A stretch of DNA of 64,000 nt from Vanilla planifolia. Taxonomy: Eukaryota > Streptophyta > Magnoliopsida > Asparagales > Orchidaceae. Within the stretch, counting starts at the first letter, position 1. Each line of letters starts with the position of its first letter. Both the position numbers and the translations under genes were made by a program. Of the stretch, positions 52,136-64,000 are shown one piece after another. Where the stretch lies: contig JAIUJO010000226.1 of NCBI GenBank assembly GCA_023846275.1, positions 620,001 to 684,000 on the forward strand. Reading direction: 5' to 3'. The notes beneath the pieces are model-generated. The model saw only the letters and a list, made by a program, of their open reading frames with translations, was not told the DNA's origin and searched no databases.

Positions 52136-55100
52136 ACATATTAATATAACAAAATCAAAGCGAAAATTTTGAAGAAAAAAGATAAAATTTGTGTGAAAAT
52201 CCTTTGTCATCAAATGAAGTTCAAATAAGACGTTGTTTTGTGGCTTTCCAAAACCATAAAAACTTATTTAAAATTAATAATTAAAACATTAATTTTATAG
52301 AGGTTGTTGAGAGGAGTCTAATGACAAATTTTTATCATGATCAGACCATGTTGGGAATTAATATGAATTGGAAAAACAAAATAATCATAAAACTAATAAA
52401 GGATTATTTTAATATTATGTCAATATATATATATATCAGATCTAAAATAAGATAATTTTATGGTATATGACCAATTAAAATAAAAATTAAAATGGCATGT
52501 AAAATCTTATTTGATCAAATAGTAACATAAATATATCAAATTGATCAACTTGAAATTAATAAATTATTTGAAATGTTGTATTCTAAGATACTAAAAAAAT
52601 TGCAAGTAAAATCTATCAACATAAAATCAAGTACCATTTGAAATCTCTTATAAAGAATGACAAAATATTAAAAAAATTAAATATTTAATAATTTTAAAAA
52701 TAATTATTTAATTTTATAAAATAAGTCAAGATGACCCTAACAATATTTCTTTCATCACAATCAAATCTTATTTTAAATTACTATGAATTACCAAAGTAAA
52801 TTATCATAAATAATAAAAAATTATTTTTTTAACTAAAATATATATTATGTTCGAAAGAAGATAAATTGAAACAATGCAACAACACTAAAACAAAGCAATA
52901 TAAATGTCACACAAGAAGAGGTTTTGAGTTAGAAAGAAATATAAACAAATTGCATGAAAAACATGAAGCTATGTAACATTACAAAATAAATATGATAGTG
53001 ATAAGTTTGATAAATAATATAAATTTCAAGAAAATTTTTATTATAAGATTAGAGAATATCGAGGGTAACATCATCGATAATGAAATTAGGTGCAATTAAA
53101 ATGTCATTTAAAGTATGAAAAATCATATGAAACAAATTAATTTATTTAAAAAAGCTCATCAAAGTTTGTCCAACAACAATTCTTTCACCCAAAACTAACC
53201 TTATTTAAATTTCTTAGCAAATAAAAAATATAAATAATCATAAATAATAGTATGTTTTTAATATTAAATAATAAATAATAAAGTTTGAATGAAATAAATT
53301 GAGGAATTATAATATGAAAAAAAGAAGTGATGTATCAATCACATGGCAGGACATTGAGAGTTACCATGTAATATATCCAAATCAAATCTAAAAAATTTGA
53401 AGAAATAAAATTTGTATGAGAAATTTGCTCTATAAGATACTAAGGACTTTACATGTACAACATTGGTCGGATTATAAGATACAAATCAAAATGGGTCATT
53501 AGAGATGAAAAAATACTTAAAAATAAAATATTTAGATTTATTAAAATTGAAGCATAATTGGATAGAGCATTTTCAGATTTGTCTAATGAGATTCTACCAT
53601 CCCAACCCATCCTTGATTCAAATTACTATGAATTACCAAGTTGCATAGGCCGAAAAATTAAAAAAAATTATTATTTTTCTAGTAATTATATTTTAAATTT
53701 TACATGAGGCAAATAGAAGTAATAAAATATAACTAAACAATTGCTATATAAAGGTCATACGAGATGTGATTTTGAGTTACAATATAATATAACAAAATAA
53801 AAAAACTTTAAAAAAATGATAAAAAACTTTTATGATAGTTGCAATCCATGATAAAGGAAATTGTGTGTAACATCCACAACAATAAAATATAGTGAAAATT
53901 GAAAATCTTACAAAGCATGTTAAAATAAAAAATCTATTTAAAAAAAATGAATATTTAATTACACTGTACTCATCAAGTTAGTCAAAAGACATTTATTATC
54001 TTTAAATTGTGCTTAAATTTTAATTTTATGACCAAATAATAAAAGATTATTATTAGAAATTTGGTAAATATATATTGAAGCAAAAATGAGATAACTAAAT
54101 GTATTATGACTAAGTCCAAGTGATATAAAGGTGACACAAGAAAAAATTTAGAGTTATATACTAATATAAAAATTAAAAATAAAAACATTTCAAAAAAATA
54201 TGGCAAATTATATTGTAATGTTGCACTCATAGATATTAGCAATCCATTATGCATCGTAAAATATATAAAAAATATTAAAACTTTTTAAAAAATAAAAAAT
54301 TGAATATTTAATTAGATAGTAATCATCTAGATAAGCCAAACAATGTTTGTTTCATCTTAATTAGACCTTGTTTGAAATATTTCAAATTACAAATAAAAAT
54401 AATGAAAAAGAAAATAATGATTTTAATATAATGTAAATATATTTAATGCAAAAAAAGAAATTTATTAAAAAAATGTTGTGTAAATAAATGAGGGCAGTGT
54501 AAAAGTGAGAGAAGATTTTGAGTTACACAATTATTTAGCCAAACAAAATAGAGGAATTTTAAGAAATGAGCTGCATTTTATGTCAATATTGCTTCAAAAA
54601 TTACAATGGAGTTTGAATTTATCATGTTCAATGAACAAATCATATAAGGATCAAAATCTCTTATAAAGCATGAAAATCTTAGAAATTAAAATATTTAATT
54701 TTATCTATTTATAAAAATTATTTTATTATATAAATACCATTAAGACAGATTCAAAGATGTTTATTTTGTGTAGACCAAACACCTTCAAGACTTACTACAA
54801 ATTTCTAAAATTAATAAGCATAATAATAATATTTTTTAAATGTTAAATATTGATATTGAAGTTCAAATTATATAAATTAAAGCAATATAATATAACAAAA
54901 TCAAATCGAAGTGAAAGTCTTTACAAAAGAGTTTTAGAGTTACATAGTAACATGCCCAAATAAAAATAGAACATTTGAGAAAATAAGACATTATATTGGA
55001 AAGTTACATTCCAAGTGACGAGGGAGATGTAGTGTAACATCCTATGTATCAACTAAAGTACAACTCAAAAAAAATTTTAAAGCATGTGAAAATGTAAAAA

Positions 55101-58100
55101 ATAAAATATTCTCTAAACAATAAAATTATATTTAGAAAATAAAATAAAATTTAATATGATAGGGCTCATCAAGATAATTCCTAAGGCATATCTTTCGTCC
55201 TAATCAAAATTCACCTAGAATTTCTACATATTACAAAAATAAACAATCGTAATAATAATAATTTTGTAATTTAGTATTAAATAAATTTATATAACAATAA
55301 AAAGGGGATAAATTATAGTAATGTAACATAAATGAATAAATGACATGTAAGTATCATATGTGCTGAGATTATCGCTATGGAATAGTATTGGTTAATGAAA
55401 GTAAATCATTTTAATGAAATTAGAAATGTTTATGGAAAACCTTCATTAAAAGATCTTAAGGAGATTTTTTATAACATCCTTCATAATAAAATTAAGTACA
55501 AATAAAAACATTTTGTATAACATGCCTAAACCCAAGAACATAAAATATTTTAAAAAATTAAAAAAATATTTAGTTTTAAAAGCATATCAAGATCAGACGA
55601 ATGACCTTTATTTCTTCTACATCAGACCGCATTTCGAGTTATTATAAGTTCACATAACAAATCAACATAAATAAAAACGAATTATTTTTTTAATTTTTTA
55701 ACTAAATATATTTTAAAGTTGAAGTAAGAAAAATTGAAGCAATGTAATGTTACCAAATTAAAATGCTTTGCCTCACTTGTGAAGGGTTTTAGCATTCCAA
55801 TATAACCAAATAAATGAGAAAAATATAAAGAAATAAGATAAGTTGCAATTCAAGGTTAAATTTTAAGATACTAAAGGGATGAAGTATAACATTTCATTAA
55901 ATAACAAAGTGTTTAAGAATGCAAATGACTCTTCAAATTTTCTCAAATGTAACTAATTTTTTTTAAGATATAGAAAATTAATGTTTAAATTGATCAATAT
56001 TACCAAGATGGGTCCAAACACATTCATTTACTACTTATTTGCCCTCTTTTGTGTTCTTGTAATATATCAACAATAAAGAAATTTTTTAAATATTTATTAA
56101 ATAAATATTAAAGCTATAATAATATAAAATAAAGTAACATAAAATGACCAAAACCAAATAAAGAAATGGTCACATGAGAGAAGAAATATAGTTTAAAAAA
56201 AATATAAATAAATCGAAGCTTATAAGAAATTAAATTAATGGTGTGAGAAACTTTTATTCAAAATTACTAAAAAGATCAACTGTACTATTAATAGTCATCA
56301 AATTTGCTGAGATTCATGATGTTTCTTAAAACATGCAAAATCTCAAAGAAATAAACTATTTAGAAAATAAAATGAGTTATTTAATTAGATAAAACTCATT
56401 AAAAAAACGATAATTTGGCCACAATCTAACATCGATTTTGGTTATTATTACTACAAATAAAAATAAATAATTTTTTTAAAAATAATTAAATATTTACTAA
56501 AATTAAAATAAAAAATAAGAGCATAATCCTATAATAAAATGAAAGTAAAAAAATAGCACGAGAGGGGAGTTCAATTTTTCGAAGAATATAAAAAATTGAA
56601 GTGAATCGTTTTAGCAAATGGAATGAATTATACAAGAATGTAGCATTCCAATATCCTAAAGTGATCAAGTGAAACATCATTGGTCGTAAAATCAAGCTTA
56701 AATCAAAATGTCTCACAAACTACGAAAGTCACCTTATAAAATAGAACATATAAAGTAATAAAAAATATTTAATTTGATAGTGCAAGTCAGGATGATTCTA
56801 ATGAAGTGTATTTCATGTCAACCAATTTGCTTTTGGAATCACAAAAAAGTTCCTAATAAAATTAACCTAAATTTTAATAAAATTCTATTTCAATATTTTT
56901 AAGAAAAGGGGAAATCATGTAATATTATAAAATAAAAGTAATTTGAATGTCTTTAAGAAGGGGATTTAGAGTCCAAAGTAAAACTACCAAATCAAAATCA
57001 AAACTTTGAGAAGATGAGGTAAATTATAAAGAAAGGTTGCATTCCAAGATTATTAAAAAACTTTAGTGCAGCATCATTGATGATCAACATAGGTATGAAT
57101 TGAAATATTCCATAAAGTGTCCAATAATTTAAAAAATAATTTTTCAAAATATAAAAATAAATATTTAATTTGGTAGTGCTTATTGAAAGTAGTCCAACAA
57201 GCTTTGTTTCATGTCTTTACAATTGCATTTTGGATTTTTTCAAATTACCAAAGTAAACAAGCATAAATAATAATAAATTATTATTTTAGTTCTAAGCATT
57301 TATATATTCAAGCAAAAATAAGAATAATTGAGGTAATACATTATTTGCTAGAAAGGATATTTAAATGTGAAATGAGAGGAGATTTTTAGCTACATTATGA
57401 CACGCACCAATCAAAGAGAAAGATTTGAAGAAATAAGATAAATTTTACAAGAAACTTACATTCCATGATGCTTAGGACACCGAGTGTAACATGCTCCAGG
57501 AATCAATTTGATACAAATCGAAATGTCTACTAAATCATACAAAATCATCATAAAAAATATTAGAATGACCATTCACATTAATAGAGGATTATCAATGCAA
57601 ACTCGATGTTGTTTGTTTCATCTCAATTAAAACACATTTGGAGTTTCAACAAAAAAAATTAAAAAGCATAAATATTAAGGATTTAGTTTTATCTAAACAA
57701 ATATAATTAAAAAAATGAGAAAAATTTAAATAATGTAAAATAAAACAATTAAAATGAAGTAAAGTTCACTTGAGTATAGAATTAAAGTTTCATAATAAAT
57801 AACAAAAATATTGAGAAAAAAAGAAAAGTTGAGATAATTGTTTGGAAAAGTCACATTCCAATATACAAAGGAGTTCGATTATAAAAACTATATTAATTAA
57901 ACAAGTTCTCATTCAAAAATCCTTGTGATGGTTATTATACCCAAGATAAAAAAAATATTTGTAGATAAACAATGAATATTTTATTCTACAAAGCTTGTTG
58001 GGATGAGCAAACGATAATTGGTTCACTTCGATGAAGTCTCATTTGAAATTTTTGCGAATTACTTAAGTAAATTGCTATAAATAATAACAAATTTTTATTT

Positions 58101-60825
58101 AGTTCAAAGTAAATCTTTATTAAATCTAAAATGAGAAGATGTGAACCATTATAGTATCCAATTTAAAAAAATGTAAAGGTAAAATGAGATGAGATTTGAA
58201 GTTACGTAGTACTATACCCAAATGACAGAGGAACATTTGAAGAAATAAATACATTTTATGGGAAAGCTACAATCTTAGATGCTTGGGAGATTTTAGTGAA
58301 ACAACCATCAAATAAGGTATGAATCAAAATAACTATTAAAATATTTGAAAATGTTAGAAAATTTAATATTTAAAAAATTAAAAAAATTATTTAATATGGT
58401 ATAACACATTCAGTGAGTCTATTTTCCATTATTATTTTTTTATTTGACGTTATCTTCAATTACTACCTAAGAAAAAAAGCCTAAATAATATTAAATTAAC
58501 TTTTAAAATTATTTTAGAATATTTTAAGTCTAAACAAAGAAAATTTGAAATAAAGTAACACGTTAAAACCTAAGTAATGTAATTCTCACACTAAGGTAAA
58601 TTTAAAGTTATACAATAGCATAACAAAATTAAAGCAAAAAAATTGATAAATTAAGATAAATTCAATGGTAATGTTGGATTTTACATAACAAACAAGATCA
58701 AATATAAAATTGCTAACCACAAAATCTTGTACAAATAAAAATATCTCAAAAAAGATGTCAAACCTTAAAAAAAATGTTTAAAAATATATAAATAAATATT
58801 TTGTGGTGGAGAGCTAACCAAGAAGAGTAAAAGAAATAATGTTGGATTCATCTTGATTGGACCATGTTTGGAATTAATGCTAATTACCAAGATAAACAAG
58901 CATTAAAAATAATTTTTTATGTTAATATTAAATAAATATACATTAAAGTTGATGTAAAATAAGTTGAAGTAATATAACATAACCAAATTGAAGTGTTGTA
59001 AAGGACATATGAGAGGATAACTAAAGGTACATAGTAATATAAGTAAATCAAAGTAAAAATTTTAAAACAAAACAAATTGTAATGGGAAGATACATCCCAA
59101 AATGCTAAGCAGACCAATTGCAGCATTGCTGATAACTAAATTTTGTTGATATCATATTATCTCATAAAACTTGCCAATATTATACACTTATAAAATATTT
59201 AAAAATATAAAAAAATTGTTTAATTGGGTTAAACCCATAAAAAACACTCCAAAAATGTTTGTTTAATTTTAATTAGACCTCATAAGAGGCACCTACAAAT
59301 TACAAATTTATATAAGCATAAAAATATATTTTTTAATTTTTAGTACTTTTTGATATTAAAAAACAAAATCAAAGAAAAGAATTTAAGGTAATATAATATA
59401 ATAACAGCAAAGCAATAAATTTGATGAAATAAAATTTACAATAATGTTGCATTCAAAGATACTAACCAGTCAAATGATGTTTTTTCATATTGATCAAACC
59501 TTATTTTGGAACTATTATGAATTATAAGAGTAAATTAGCATAATTAATGCTAAATTATTATTTTATAGTTAAGAAAATATATGTTAATGCATAAATGATG
59601 CAACTTTAAGCAATATAATATAACCAATTCAATGATTGTATAAGTACAGGAGAGGAGATTTAATGATATATAATAATATATAAAACATAAAGTAAAAAAT
59701 TTAAATTAAAGAGATAAATGTCATAGAAAATGTACTTTCTAAGATGCTAGCAAGATCGAATATAACATTCTCAGTTGTTAAATAACATAAGAATTAGAAT
59801 GACTTCTAAAGCATGTCAAAACAACTCAAAATAAAAAATTTAAAAGACAAATGAATATTTAACTGGAGATAGTTTGTCGAGATTACACCAATGATGTTAC
59901 TTTTATCTAGATCAGACTTACTATGGAATTAAGGTTGATTACCACAGTAAATAAGTGCATTTAATGTGAAAAAACTATTTTAAAAAGAAGTAAATATGTA
60001 ATGTAGCCTAAATGAAAAAAAAGTAAGCAATAAAATATAACCAAATCAATGACAAGTAAATATCACATAAGAGCAAATGTAGAGTTACATGGAGATATAG
60101 CCAAATAAAGTGAGAAAATTTAAGGAATTAGTTGAATTGTTTGAGAAAGATGTATAACATGATAATAAAGAAGTCAAGTGTAGCATACTTAATTATCAAA
60201 TAAGTTACCAATCAAACTACCATATAAACAATGTTGAAAACACAAAGAAGATTTAAAAAACCTACAATATTTTTTAATGAAAAAGAGCTGATCGAGTTGA
60301 GTCAAATTGCATCAATTTTCAAGCGATATATCAAAATAAAGGTGAAACATTTCAAGAAAAGTGGAAAATCTTTTGTAAAATTTGCATCAAAAGATAACAA
60401 GATTGACTGTGACATTTTCGATAATCAAAATAGTTGTGAGAAAGAATGACTCGTAAAGCATGTTGATACCTTAGAAAAAATTATTCTAAAATAAAAAAAA
60501 TTATTTTATATGACCAAGACCGTTGATGGGATTCCAAAGTAATCTATTTCATCTTAATTTGTGCTCATTTTGAATTATTGTAAATTGCCAAATTAAATAA
60601 CGAAAAATAATAAAACTTTTATTTTTAATATTAAGTAAATATATATTAATATTAAAATGAGATATTAACTAGATTGAATGTGACATCCTTGTTCATTATT
60701 TCAAGTACAAATAAAAATGCCACATAAAAGATGTAAAAAGCTTAGAAAATAGAATATTTGAAAGTATAAAAAGTAATCTGTAATTTGATAGGGCACATTG
60801 AGTGTAGTCCAACAACATTTGTTTT
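52135..60825 (-). repeat. AT-rich ~400-bp satellite array, reverse block 6
   Basis: Reverse monomers continue for 8.7 kb. Reverse box A is clear near 53068, 53868, 55035 and 57485. Many copies are shortened. The open frame at 60231-60449 has a Lys-rich translation that follows from the repeat read in one frame and is not regarded as a gene. No gene is seen. Confidence 0.88.
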
Positions 60826-61285
60826 TCTTTCTTGTACTTGAAGTTCTTGGTTCTTAAAGTAAACCCACAAGCGGGGGGGGGGGGGGGGTGAATTGTGGTA
60901 AATAAAGTTTTGAGATTCTCTTTCAATTTTTGTTTTAAATTAAAACTTAAATCTTTTAAGCAAGAACAAGTAAGAGATGTAAAATAGTACACAAAAGACT
61001 TTTTAGGTGGTTCAAAATCGAGCATACGTCCACCGCTAACTAGTGTCCAAAAAAACCACTAAAATTCACAAAATTACAAGGGAGGTTTTTCGTACTGCCC
61101 ATCTAAAACCAACTTGGGGTTTTACCTATGCCTAATCCTGAACCTACTTGTGTTTTTTCAAGGCCCAACTCGAACCCTAGCCTTTGCACAATTTCAAGGA
61201 TGCCTTTACCCCAAAGATACAAATACAAAAATTGATAACAAAGTATTGACTTAAAACAATTTAAAGATGTCTACTATCATAAAAA
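60825..61285. mobile_element. Unclassified dispersed-repeat insertion with a G16 tract
   Basis: About 460 bp with no satellite boxes and higher GC. It holds a run of 16 G at 60873-60888 followed by TGAATTGTGG, then GTGGTTCAAAATCGAGCATA at about 61008-61027 leading into CGTCCACCGC. A GGGGTGAATTG motif and a GTGGTTC...TACGTCCAC motif together are familiar from dispersed repeats in many plant genomes, but I cannot name the family. The open frame reading leftward across the G run is an artefact of it. The satellite before and after the insert is at nearly the same monomer position (box D). No short target-site duplication was recognised. Confidence 0.65.
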
Positions 61286-64000
61286 AATATTTAAAAAAGC
61301 TCATCGAGATGAGCCTAATGGAAAAATTAAAGCGACGCGAAAGACACACTATAGAAGAATGAGAGCTTCATAGTAATCTAACAAAATAAAAGTAAAAAAT
61401 TGAAAAAATGAGATAAATTATGCATAAAAATTTTATTACAGGATACTAAGCTATTCAACTTTAGTATCCTCGATGACTAAGTATGACATTAATAGCAATA
61501 TCTCTTAAAGCATTACAAAACTCTACAAACAAAAAATTTGAAAAATGGAAAAATTGTATATTAATTAGATAGAACTAATCATGATGAGTCCAATAATATT
61601 TGTTTTGTCTTAATTTGTCCTTTTTTAGAATTACTACTAACTGCCAAATTAATTAAGTATAAGAAATAATAAATTATTGTTTTATTCTAAAGAAAATATA
61701 TGTTGAAGTTAAAATAAGATAAATTGAAGTAATGTTGTTTATTAAAATCAAAACAATGCCAATGTTAGTAGTGGGAAAGATTAGTTTTACATTGAGATAT
61801 AAAAAATTAAAGATAAACAATCTGAGGCATGAGGTAAATTTTGTGATAAAGCAAAATTTTTTGTTGTTATGTAGATCACGTATAACATCCATACATATCA
61901 AATAAGGTATAAGAAAAGAGTTTGAAAAAAAATAAAAAAGGTTTTGAAAGCCAAAATATGAAATTGAACATTTAATTAGATAGATCTCCTTAAAATGAGT
62001 CCTACAACTTTTTTCATCTACATCAGACCTTATTTAGAATTGTTACAAATTACAAAAAAAGAAGCATAAACAATAGTAAATTTTATTAAAATTTTAAGTA
62101 TATTTTTTTAAGCTAAAAAGTGATAAATTGAAGCGATGTAATGTGTCCACATCAAAGTGATGCAAGTTATAATAGGGAAAGGACCGTTAGTTACATAACA
62201 GTAAAACTAGTCAAAGTAGAAAATTTGAATCAAGAAAGCAAATTGTAGTAAGTAGTTACATCTCCATATGCTAAGAAGATTGCTTATAACATCCTTGATC
62301 ATCAAACCATATATGAATCAAGATGTCTCCTAAAACACATAAAAATTATAGAAACTAAAATATTTAAAAAATGGATCTTTAATAGGATTCTACTCATTAA
62401 GAAGAGTCTAATTTGTTCATTTTGTCTCTATCAGACCTCATTTAAAATTACTTTAAATTAACAAATTTATCAAACATAAATAATTATAAATTATTATTTA
62501 GATATAAAGCGATTGTATATATCGATGTTGAGATGAGATAAATTGAAGAATATAGTATGGCAAGATGAGGGTGATGTAGAAGTGTCATAAGAGCAACATG
62601 TTTGTTTCAACTCTGTCAAACCTCTTTTTGAAATATTTTGAATTAATAAATTTATTAAGAATAAATAACAAAAAATTATCATTTAAATATTTAGCAAATT
62701 TTTAATATATCATAAATTAGATAAATTGAAGTAATATTATATTAAAAAAATTAATACAATGTAAAGGTTACTTAAAGAGTGAATTAGAGTTTTGTAGTAT
62801 TATAACAAAATCAATGGAAAACATTTATGTAGAAGAGATAAATTATACTAAAAAAGTGACACTCCAAGATGCTAAAAGGACCAATTTGAACATCATATAT
62901 CATTAAATGTGATACAAATGTTATCATATCATAAAATAATAAAAACCCATTAAAAAAGTAATTTAAAATATAAAAAACTATATTTAATTAGTAAAAACTT
63001 TGCGTTTAAAGTCCAATGATGTTTATTTCATCTTCATCTAACCTCATTTGCAAACACTAAAAATACCATACTTAATAAGCATAAATATTTTAAAATTATG
63101 TTATTTAGAAAATATATATTAACACTAAAATAAGATAAATTAAAGCAATGTGATATAGCCTAGTCAAAGTGATATTAAGATAACATGCGAGAAGATTTAG
63201 AGTTACATAGTAATTTAACAAAATGCTAGTGAAACTTTGACAAATTTAGATAAAGTTCATGATAAAATTGAAATCTTAGATGCTAGTGAGATAGAGTGTA
63301 ACATCTTTCAACATCAAAATAGGTACAAATCAAAGTGTTTTAGATAGCCTACAAAGACATTGGAAGATAAAACATTTGAAAGTATAAAAATGAATATTAG
63401 ATTTCATAGAGCTCATCATGACAAGTTTAGCAACCTTTTTTTAATCTGTATAAGACCTTGTTTAGAATTATTACAAATTACTAGATTAAACAAGCATAAA
63501 TATTAATAAATTTTAATTTTAAATAATAAGAAAGAAAATATTAAAGTTCAAGTTAGATATATTGAATTAATGCAACAAAATAAAACCAAATAGATTTAAA
63601 GGTCACAAGAGAGGAATTCAAGTGTTACATAGCAATATAACCAATCAAAGAAACAATTTCATGAGAAAGATAGATTATACTGGAAAGTTGTATTCCTAGA
63701 TGCTACGAAGATTGAGTACAATATCCTTGATCATTAAATAAGAGTCAAATCAAATGCTTATAAAAATTTGGTAAACTCAAAAAAATATTTTTAAAAAGAT
63801 CATATTTAATTAGATATGGCTCTTCGTGATGATTTTAACAACATTTTTTTTCAACCCTATTGTACCACATTTGGAATTATTATGAATTGACAAATTTCTT
63901 AAGAAAATAATAATAAATCAGTAGTTTAATATAACATAAATACATATTTGAAATCACATAAATTTAAGAAATGTAATATAATCAAATCTAAGTGATGTCA
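61285..64000 (-). repeat. AT-rich ~400-bp satellite array, reverse block 7
   Basis: Reverse monomers resume with an exact copy of the dyad CTCATCGAGATGAG at 61300-61313 and run to the window edge. Reverse box A is near 61885, 62287, 62890, 63298 and 63720. Spacing is again about 400 bp, with one longer interval near 62590 where a copy is shortened and doubled. The array continues beyond the window. Confidence 0.88.

Noticed and set aside
60231-60449. 72-codon Lys-rich open frame
   Set aside because: Satellite sequence in the reverse block; no recognisable domain, and not preserved in other copies.
60696-61025. 109-codon minus-strand open frame with a Pro run
   Set aside because: The Pro run is the antisense of the G16 tract and the frame spans the edge of an inserted repeat.
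2690-64000. CRISPR-like array
   Set aside because: The repeat unit is about 400 bp and diverged, with no short identical repeats or uniform spacers, and the context is plant heterochromatin.
2690-64000. Organelle DNA insertion
   Set aside because: The low GC suggested it, but no organelle gene, tRNA or rRNA sequence was recognised and the tandem structure explains the composition.
2690-64000. Functional centromere
   Set aside because: A satellite alone does not show this; the copies are too diverged and often inverted, and no chromatin evidence is available.

Overview
The window looks like heterochromatic, gene-free DNA from a land plant, most likely one with a large genome. I see no intact host gene, tRNA, rRNA, CRISPR array or promoter. 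The evidence for a plant is a decayed L1-type LINE at the left edge with the plant order RT, zf-RVT zinc knuckle and RNase H, plus fossils of a plant Ty1/copia gag (UBN2-type). The species cannot be told from the sequence.

Layout. 1-2690: 3' part of a GC-richer LINE. 2690-5990: very AT-rich, strongly diverged tandem repeat (monomer about 400 bp) in forward orientation, with a micro-inversion near 4545-4612. 5990-14790: a cluster of old mobile-element debris that interrupts the array, with two copia gag fossils (about 7560-8400 and 13900-14390), an LTR-like stretch, and unclassified repeats that match each other in direct and inverted orientation. 14790-25065: satellite, forward. 25065-37976: satellite, reverse. 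37977-50995: satellite, forward, with a (TA)32 microsatellite. 50996-51985: reverse. 51985-52135: a short forward piece. 52135-64000: reverse, broken at about 60825-61285 by a separate dispersed repeat carrying a run of 16 G.

About 52 kb of the window is this one satellite family, roughly 130 monomers. It is old (neighbours differ heavily and carry many indels) and has been reshaped by inversions whose junctions look like fold-backs. Some non-adjacent stretches resemble each other more than their neighbours do, which points to former higher-order duplication. A 14-bp dyad survives in widely separated copies. The short open frames inside the satellite are chance products of AT-rich DNA and are not annotated as genes.

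The most worthwhile leads are the satellite itself, its fold-back junctions (especially a perfect 23-bp hairpin at 25644-25690), the long-range paired blocks, and the conserved dyad. Boundaries were placed by eye and are approximate to about 10-30 bp unless a motif fixes them.
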